Origin: Candidatus Eiseniibacteriota bacterium
GTDB lineage: Bacteria > Arandabacterota > Arandabacteria > Arandabacterales > Arandabacteraceae
Length of the DNA: 5,510 nt
Direction: 5' to 3'
Assembly: GCA_030592245.1 (NCBI GenBank)
Contig: JAUVJV010000186.1
Span: 1 to 5,510, forward strand
Every line of letters begins with the position of its first letter. Within the stretch, counting starts at the first letter, position 1. Both the position numbers and the translations under genes were made by a program. Below, in pieces: positions 1-5,510 of the stretch. The notes beneath the pieces were generated by a model. That model was given only the letters and a program-made list of their open reading frames with translations, did not search any database and was not told the DNA's origin.

Positions 1-2717
1 CCTTGCTCACAAAGGCCTCAGGTGCAGATCCCGTTGATGCCCACCAAGTGTACTTTCCAATCCTGGTTGTTGCTTTCTCCATAATGGCGGTCTTCACCCT
101 CGGAAGAGTTCTCTTCAGAACTTACGGGGCCGCTCTCCTTGGATGCTGCTTTCAGGTTCTCTACCTCGTGTCGAGTGCTTTTCCAACGAAGAGTGCGGGA
201 TGGATGTTTCTTTGTCGTGCGGCGCAGGACAAAGCGGTTGCGGTTCTGGTTATGGTTCCCATTGCGCTGGCGCTGGGGCTGGTCTTCCTGCGTTCGCTGA
301 GCAAGGGATCATCTCCTGTGGGGAGGGGAACGTACGCGATATTTGTCCTGGCCGTGGTGGGTTCGGGTCTGGTTCATCCTTATGGCATGGTATTCTGCGG
401 AGTGGCAATCGTTCCCTTCATGTTAATCGAACTGATGCTGAAGAGAACACGGCGCCTGGCAATCGGTGCGCTCCTTGTGGCGATTGTGTTTCTGGTCTGT
501 GGCGGTTACCTGCTACTTGGAAACAGGATCATACATGAATCTTATGATGTTCTACAGCAGTCGAGGTCAATGCGATGGGAGGATGAACCGCTCAAGGGGT
601 TCTACTGGCCTGGACGCCCATTTCCCACCAAGGTGCCTGTGCTGTCTCGCGACCCGGGGAAGACCCTGGAACCTTTCAGGAGGGTCAAGAGGTCCTATGT
701 CTCCCAGTTTCCTCTGGCGTCAGCCGCTGCGTTCCTGACAATTCTCTTGATTCCGAGTGTCAGGTCACGCTTCGAATCTCGCTTTCTGATCTGTATGACC
801 CTCTCGGCTGCGCTTCTTGCGTACACGCCGCTCGCCTCGGGATTCACCGCGAAGATCATGACTCACAGAATGGCATACAGGATAACCTGGTTGTTCCCGT
901 GGGGCCTCACTGTCGCCCTGTTTGTTTCCACCCTCAAGATCCGTCGCCTCTGGAGCTGGATAATACTACTCGCAGTGTTTCTCGCACTGGCAAGAGGCAA
1001 TCCGATGAACTATGTGAACTCACTTTCCTCAATCAGATCGGAAGGTCGCCCTTCCCGATCTGCAGCCGCGGCCCTTCATTCTCTCAGGTCCCAGCCGTTC
1101 CCCAGGGGTAGGATCCTGGCAACGGAGGAAACCTGCATGTTCATCGCCGCCTTCGATCCTGACGCCTATCCCGCGTTCTACCGCGGGACGGGACCGCTCG
1201 AGGCCGGCGAGTTGAGGAAGATGATGGGAATGTTCTTGCCGGATGAGAGTTTCAAGACTGAGCTCCAGGAGAAGGATTTTCGTTACGTGCTGCTTGAGAA
1301 GGAGCTGCCCCTTGCAGTAGCTCTCGGGCGTGGATGGACAAACCTGCACCTCCTGTTCGAGAACGAATCTTACTTTCTTTGGGAGGTGCCTCCTGTCGTT
1401 GAGATAACACCACCGCCGCGGAGCGGCCCTAATTTTCTTATTATGACCATCACAAGCCTCAGGCCAGACCATCTGGGGGCATATGGAAACAAACGGGAGA
1501 CAAGTCCGAGCATCGATCGTCTGGCGGAGCGAGGGGTGCTTTTCGAGAGTGTAGCAAGTCCGTCGCCCCAGACCCTCCCATCCCATGTCTCGGTCTTGAC
1601 CGGGGCCTATCCCAGGAGCCACAGGGTGATCAGCAACGGGAGCACCCTCGATAGACATCATCCCGTGCTTGCCGAGCTGATGCGGGAGCAAGACTACCTG
1701 ACAGGCGCCTTCGTCAGCAGCCATGACCTTATGGACTCCTGCGGTCTCGAACGGGGGTTCGACTGGTACTGGAGCCTGCACGATCAGTTTTCCGTGCCCC
1801 ACATAAAGTCATTCTACCGAAACGGAGAGGACCCTGTGACCATGGCAGCCATTGAGCGAATGGGCAGGTACAAAGAGGCGTCCTTCTTCTACTGGATTCA
1901 GTGGTCTCACCCGCAAAGGCCCTACAATCCTCCTGACGGGTATATGAGAGGGACCGGCGATGGAAGCCAGGCCATACCATACTGGGGTGCCGGGAGAAGG
2001 ACCCTCACGGCCGAGGAGGTGGAGCAGGTAATCAGAAGCTACGACGGGGAGGTCAGGTTCGCAGATGAACAGGTGAGGCGTATCGTGGCTGAGTTGGACT
2101 CACTCGGCATTCTGGATCATACAGTAATCGTTCTAACTTCGGATCACGGTGAGATCCTCAATGATCGGAACAACTACTTCGGGAGTGAAATCGAGCTCTA
2201 CGATGAAACCATCATGGTGCCTCTTATCATGTATGTACCTGCCGCGTATCTGCCTTCGGCCGAAGCCGGTCCATCGAGAGTGAAACCTCTTGTCAGCACC
2301 ATGGATATTATGCCCACATTGCTCGAGCTCGTCGGACAGGAGTCGCCGGTCGAGGTGGAGGGAAGGAATCTGATTCCTCTCATGAAGGGGGAAGAGCAGC
2401 AAGTATCGCTCAATGCGTTTTCCCAGACCTTTCCTGAATTGAAGGAGGCCCCACCCCGGCATGCCGTCCGGATTCAGGAACACAAGCTGATCTGGAAGGA
2501 GACACACACGGGGGAGATTGCCAAGGAGTTCTACGACCTCATCGCCGATCCCGGAGAAACCACGAATCTCTACTCACCCGATCTTCAGATGGCCGCCCAT
2601 CTCGATACGGTTCTTGCCAACTGGCTGGGAAGCACCGGATTGCGCCCGGATTCTCTTCCTCCGGCGAGGAAGGAGGGCCGGTTCGGAATTCTCAGGAGAA
2701 TTGGCTACCTGGACTGA
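1..2717 (+). CDS. Multi-spanning membrane protein with C-terminal sulfatase-like (alkaline phosphatase superfamily) domain, 5' partial
   Basis: Residue numbers count from the TTG codon at position 3. The frame is open to the window edge and the protein begins in mid-sequence, so this TTG is probably internal. Residues ~17-331 contain about ten hydrophobic segments (roughly 17-38, 42-60, 78-97, 110-126, 127-146, 152-172, 236-252, 262-282, 294-311, 315-331), with a large polar loop at 173-235. Residues ~335-470 form a non-membrane linker. From ~475 the sulfatase family (PF00884) pattern is clear: SLRPDHLGAYG (485-495), TLPSHVSVLTG (524-534), GLERGFDWY (581-589), YDGEVRFAD (670-678), TSDHGE (712-717), LYDETIMVPLI (732-742), FYDLIADPGETTNLY (843-857), and a closing LRRIGYL. 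Thr524 occupies the nucleophile position. The usual metal Asp is Thr484, the usual His of the DPHxPY motif is Gln638, and the usual His/Lys before LYDE is Ser728. Envelope location, with the sulfatase-like domain outside the membrane, is inferred. The membrane part resembles GT-C glycosyltransferases or DUF6077-like proteins, but only weakly. Substrate is unknown and catalytic activity is doubtful. Confidence 0.88.
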   Translation, partial: LLTKASGADPVDAHQVYFPILVVAFSIMAVFTLGRVLFRTYGAALLGCCFQVLYLVSSAFPTKSAGWMFLCRAAQDKAVAVLVMVPIALALGLVFLRSLSKGSSPVGRGTYAIFVLAVVGSGLVHPYGMVFCGVAIVPFMLIELMLKRTRRLAIGALLVAIVFLVCGGYLLLGNRIIHESYDVLQQSRSMRWEDEPLKGFYWPGRPFPTKVPVLSRDPGKTLEPFRRVKRSYVSQFPLASAAAFLTILLIPSVRSRFESRFLICMTLSAALLAYTPLASGFTAKIMTHRMAYRITWLFPWGLTVALFVSTLKIRRLWSWIILLAVFLALARGNPMNYVNSLSSIRSEGRPSRSAAAALHSLRSQPFPRGRILATEETCMFIAAFDPDAYPAFYRGTGPLEAGELRKMMGMFLPDESFKTELQEKDFRYVLLEKELPLAVALGRGWTNLHLLFENESYFLWEVPPVVEITPPPRSGPNFLIMTITSLRPDHLGAYGNKRETSPSIDRLAERGVLFESVASPSPQTLPSHVSVLTGAYPRSHRVISNGSTLDRHHPVLAELMREQDYLTGAFVSSHDLMDSCGLERGFDWYWSLHDQFSVPHIKSFYRNGEDPVTMAAIERMGRYKEASFFYWIQWSHPQRPYNPPDGYMRGTGDGSQAIPYWGAGRRTLTAEEVEQVIRSYDGEVRFADEQVRRIVAELDSLGILDHTVIVLTSDHGEILNDRNNYFGSEIELYDETIMVPLIMYVPAAYLPSAEAGPSRVKPLVSTMDIMPTLLELVGQESPVEVEGRNLIPLMKGEEQQVSLNAFSQTFPELKEAPPRHAVRIQEHKLIWKETHTGEIAKEFYDLIADPGETTNLYSPDLQMAAHLDTVLANWLGSTGLRPDSLPPARKEGRFGILRRIGYLD

Positions 2718-2738
2718 CCGGCAGCCTCGGATCACAGT
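2718..2738. other. Convergent intergenic junction
   Basis: Only 21 bases separate the TGA of the + strand membrane/sulfatase-like gene (2715-2717) from the TGA of the - strand sbcC gene (2739-2741). The spacer contains no GC-rich hairpin and no T-run in either direction, so no intrinsic terminator can be called. The two transcripts probably overlap at their 3' ends or end by a factor-dependent route, which is an inference. Confidence 0.7.
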
Positions 2739-5510
2739 TCAGACCACAAACCGGGCGGAGCTGCCGCTGAGCGAAGGGGTGACCTCGAGGCGGACATTTA
2801 TCATCTGCTTGAGCTCCGGCACATGCGATATGATTCCCACGAGGCGCTGTCCCTCCTGAAGGTCCACGAGGGCGCGCATCGCTAGATCAAGCGACTCAGG
2901 ATCGAGCGTTCCGAAGCCCTCGTCGACGAAGATGGCCTCGAGCCGGATACCACCCGTGCGAGCCTGCACGACATCGGCCAGCCCCAGTGCCAGGGCAAGC
3001 GATGCCAGGAATCCCTCGCCGCCTGAGAGTGTTGAAACCGCGCGGCTCTTACCGGTGTGAGCGTCGTATATTTCCAGGTCCAGTCCGCCGGCATGTCTGC
3101 GGTCCACGCCCGCGGAGATGCGGCCGAGGTGAAACCGCGAGCGGCTCATGATCTTGAGTCTCTCCGTCGCTGAGAGCAGCACGTCGTCGAGGAGTGATGA
3201 AAGCACGAACCGCTGAAAGGTCAGTCTCAGGGGGTTCTTCCCATTTGCTACCTCGGCGATCCTGCCTGTCACGGAGTACTCGCGTTCAAGCTCCTCGAGC
3301 TCCTTATCGATCTCATCGAGCACTGCTGATGATCGCCGTGCAGCCTCGAGCTCCTTCCGGGTTTCCGTGAGTCGCTTGAGCATGTCTTCTCTCGCGCCAG
3401 CGGCTTCCCGGGCCTGTTTCTCGAGAGGGGCCAGGTCCGGCCTCTTACGGCCTCGCACCGCCTTCCGGGCCCTGTCAGATCTTGTCCCGGCGGCTTTGAG
3501 TTCACCTTCGAAGTCACGGATGCCGCGCTCAAGCGCATCGATTTCGGAGTCCTCCAACTTCGCAGCCTCGAAGTCCCGGCGTCCGGAGAAGCCTGCCCTG
3601 CCAAGCCTCCTGTCGAAGGTCTTGCCCGCACTGGCGGCCTTGCTCGCGGCAGCTTTCGCAGCTCTGGAAGCGGTCTGGAATGCAGCCCTGGCTCCGGCAT
3701 AGTCCTCCTTGGCGGCTGTTGCGGCTTCCGTTGCAGTCTCGTAAGCATCCATCAGGGCTTTGAGCTCCAGGCGGGCCTCATGCTGGGCGGTCTCGAGGGT
3801 GGATGCGGTCCTGAGCGCCCTGGGCAGGACCAACTCCCGCTCCTTGACCGTCGCCCGGAATGCAGCCCTGGTTTCTAATGTGCCCCTGAGCTTGCCCTCG
3901 GCTTCCTCGGCAGCCTCCCCGGCGGCCTGTTCCCCTTCCTTGGCGCTGGCGAGGCCGCTGGTGATCTCCTCGGTTTCACCCCTCGCCTGTCTCGCCGCCT
4001 CGAGTTCAAGAACCAGTTTCTTGTTCGCTGCCTCGAGACTCCGGAGGGACAGCCTCGCGCCTGCGCCCAGCGCCTCCTCCAGGGATTCGATCTCAGCTTC
4101 AAGCCTGGAGATTCCACTTCGCGCGGCGGAGTCCGTCTTGCGCACATCCTCACGCTTCTTCTCCAGCTTCTCAAGCTGGCTGCGCAGCTCGACGAGTGCC
4201 GATTCCTCGGGGACGCTCTTCTCGAGCCGCGCCAGCCGGGGGTGTTCGGTCGACCCGCAGACGGGACACTGCTTGCCCTTCTTGAGGCCTCGCGCGAGGA
4301 TGCCGGCCTGCGCCGCTCTCCAGCAGGCCTCAAGTTCATGCAGTTTCCTGCGGGACTCTTCATACTCGTCGCCGGCTGCCTTGAGGACTCTCTTGGTCTC
4401 GGCATGCGCCTTCCGCGCTTCACTCACCTTGCCGCGTGTGGCCTCGAGCTTTCGTCGCTGTTCACGTTCCTTCTCAGACTGCTTCACCTTCTCTTCGAGC
4501 GCTTCGGCCGCACCCGCCTTCTTACGCTTCTTTTCCAGAAGTTTCTCGAGTGAGCGGATTTCCGCTCTCAGTTTTTTAAGATCCGCCTTCCTGCGATCCC
4601 TTTCCTCGCGACGAGCTCTCGCCTCATCGTTGGCTCTGGCCAGATCCCGGGTGGACGCTTCGAGATCGTCTATCTTCCCGGTGAGACCTTCAAGCTCGTG
4701 GAGCCGCTTCTGTGTTCTCTTCCTGCGGCTCTCCGTTTTCTTCTCGCGTGATAAGTCAGCAAGGGCCACGCCCTTCGCAGCCCCGGCCTGCTTGAGATCC
4801 CTGGAGCAGGCCGCCTCGTGCTCTTGCCTCTCATCCGCCTCCGCCAGTCGTTCCCGGAGGTTATCTTCCGCGCCTGAGAGCCCCGTGACCTTGCGGGCGC
4901 GCGCAAGCCGCACTCTGTCGAGTCCGATGCCGGGCTTCCTGGCCTGGAGCCCGGACAGCGCTGCATTGGCCTGCTCTAGCTCAGCGAATTTCTCTTCCTG
5001 TCTGCGGCCGGTCTCAAGTTTATCTCTCGCGCTCTCTTCTTTCTTTCGAAGCACCTTAAGCCTGGTCTCAGACTTGGCCACAGACTTTTCGTGCTGCCTG
5101 GAGCGCTTGGCAAGTTCCTTCCGGTCTTCGACGCCTGCCTGAGCGAGGATGATCTCCGACTTGTTTTCCAGCTTCTCCATCCCGGCAGACAGGTCCTTTG
5201 CCGCCAGCTTCATGGCTTCCTCGATTTGCCTGAAGATCTCGGTCCGGAAGAGCACCTCGAGGATGGCCTCACGATCCTTCGATCCGGCGGTGAGCACCTT
5301 TCGGAACTGGCCCTGGGGAAGCATGATGACCTGCCTGAACTGGTCGTGCTTGAATCCAAGAAGGACTTCGACCCGAGCGGTGACCTTGCTCCATTGCGAA
5401 GCGATGACCTCGGGTTCGAAAGATGGATCTACCCCGGGAGCAGGTATCCTCCAGAGAGTTGCGTCCGATTGCTGCAGCACAGTTCCAGTCCCGTGCTTGC
5501 GCGGCCGCTC
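2739..5510 (-). CDS. sbcC: Exonuclease subunit SbcC (Rad50-like SMC-type ATPase), 5' partial
   Basis: SbcC is the ATPase subunit of the cytoplasmic SbcCD (Rad50-Mre11 type) nuclease, which cuts DNA hairpins and processes double-strand ends. Residues are numbered from the GTG at 5478-5480. That codon is not the start: the frame stays open to the edge and the ten upstream residues (ERPRKHGTGT) match the SbcC family ERPKKRGxGT segment. Visible motifs are the Q-loop region VIMLPQGQFRKVL (51-63) followed by SKDREAILEVLFRTEIF; coiled coil ~85-395; zinc hook CPVCGS (405-410, codons 4251-4268); returning coiled coil ~420-735; FQRFVLSSLLDDVL (755-768); ABC signature LSGGE (818-822, DNA 3015-3029); Walker B with catalytic Glu in FVDEGFGTLD (851-860); and H-switch IISHVPEL (883-890). 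The two arms are of similar length, as expected for folding at the hook. With the missing Walker A region (roughly 100 residues) the full length would be near the usual ~1000-1050. All visible catalytic motifs are intact. sbcD is expected just upstream, beyond the window. Confidence 0.96.
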   Translation of the reverse strand, partial: ERPRKHGTGTVLQQSDATLWRIPAPGVDPSFEPEVIASQWSKVTARVEVLLGFKHDQFRQVIMLPQGQFRKVLTAGSKDREAILEVLFRTEIFRQIEEAMKLAAKDLSAGMEKLENKSEIILAQAGVEDRKELAKRSRQHEKSVAKSETRLKVLRKKEESARDKLETGRRQEEKFAELEQANAALSGLQARKPGIGLDRVRLARARKVTGLSGAEDNLRERLAEADERQEHEAACSRDLKQAGAAKGVALADLSREKKTESRRKRTQKRLHELEGLTGKIDDLEASTRDLARANDEARARREERDRRKADLKKLRAEIRSLEKLLEKKRKKAGAAEALEEKVKQSEKEREQRRKLEATRGKVSEARKAHAETKRVLKAAGDEYEESRRKLHELEACWRAAQAGILARGLKKGKQCPVCGSTEHPRLARLEKSVPEESALVELRSQLEKLEKKREDVRKTDSAARSGISRLEAEIESLEEALGAGARLSLRSLEAANKKLVLELEAARQARGETEEITSGLASAKEGEQAAGEAAEEAEGKLRGTLETRAAFRATVKERELVLPRALRTASTLETAQHEARLELKALMDAYETATEAATAAKEDYAGARAAFQTASRAAKAAASKAASAGKTFDRRLGRAGFSGRRDFEAAKLEDSEIDALERGIRDFEGELKAAGTRSDRARKAVRGRKRPDLAPLEKQAREAAGAREDMLKRLTETRKELEAARRSSAVLDEIDKELEELEREYSVTGRIAEVANGKNPLRLTFQRFVLSSLLDDVLLSATERLKIMSRSRFHLGRISAGVDRRHAGGLDLEIYDAHTGKSRAVSTLSGGEGFLASLALALGLADVVQARTGGIRLEAIFVDEGFGTLDPESLDLAMRALVDLQEGQRLVGIISHVPELKQMINVRLEVTPSLSGSSARFVV

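Noticed and set aside
3..5. TTG as the true start of the membrane/sulfatase-like gene
   Set aside because: Only two bases lie upstream, so no ribosome binding site can be seen, and the protein appears to begin in mid-sequence. It is treated as 5' partial.
1029..1802. - strand open frame of 257 codons opposite the sulfatase-like gene
   Set aside because: It overlaps a region where the + strand has clear sulfatase-family motifs, its translation matches no family I recognise, and it has no convincing start context.
2687..2702. Inverted repeat AATTCT-CAGG-AGAATT as a terminator
   Set aside because: It is a short AT-rich stem inside the coding region with no following T-run, so it is unlikely to stop transcription.
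3677..3871. 15-base direct repeat (3677-3691 and 3857-3871), exactly 180 bases apart
   Set aside because: Both copies encode a similar RAAF segment in the Ala/Arg-rich coiled coil of SbcC. The flanks do not match, so it is best explained by biased composition and not by a duplication or mobile element.
3760..5142. Long + strand open frame (460 codons) opposite sbcC
   Set aside because: Its Ser/Arg/Leu/Ala-rich, low-complexity translation is what a GC-rich coiled-coil gene gives when read on the other strand. The sbcC frame carries all the family motifs.
2780..5300. Many copies of the palindrome CTCGAG and close variants
   Set aside because: They fall in the sbcC frame mostly as Leu-Glu or Glu-Ala codon pairs, which coiled coils use heavily. 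Spacing is irregular and there is no sign of a regulatory array.
5478..5480. GTG as the start codon of sbcC
   Set aside because: The frame stays open to the window edge, the upstream residues fit the SbcC family, and the Walker A region would be missing if translation began here.

Overview
This window holds two long genes facing each other and almost nothing else. Both are cut by a window edge at their 5' ends, so neither true start nor either promoter is visible. The DNA is fairly GC-rich, the coding density is close to complete, and no tRNA, rRNA, mobile element, CRISPR array or clear repeat was found. The source is most likely a bacterium. SbcC is too widespread to place it, and multi-spanning membrane proteins with a sulfatase-like tail of this kind occur mainly in diverse environmental, often uncultured, phyla. 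I would not name a phylum from this sequence.

Left half (1-2717, + strand): a membrane protein of at least 904 residues. It has about ten predicted transmembrane segments (residues ~17-331), then a non-membrane linker (~335-470), then a sulfatase/alkaline-phosphatase-superfamily domain (~475-904). The membrane part looks like an integral-membrane glycosyltransferase (GT-C-like) or an uncharacterised membrane family. The sulfatase-like fold is well preserved along its whole length. However, several positions that normally bind metal or substrate are changed: Asp to Thr at 484, His to Gln at 638, and His/Lys to Ser at 728. The nucleophile position is Thr524, not the Cys/Ser that is converted to formylglycine. 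This is the most interesting feature of the window and suggests a pseudoenzyme or a re-purposed domain.

Right half (2739-5510, - strand): most of sbcC, encoding the SMC-like ATPase subunit of the SbcCD (Rad50-Mre11 type) nuclease. The Q-loop, both coiled-coil arms, the CPVC zinc hook, the ABC signature, Walker B and the H-switch are all present. Only the N-terminal Walker A region lies beyond the window. Its partner sbcD would normally sit just upstream, past position 5510.

The two genes converge, with 21 bases between their stop codons and no recognisable terminator. There is no evidence that they work together: one is a cell-envelope protein and the other a DNA-repair ATPase, so they look like neighbours from two separate transcription units.
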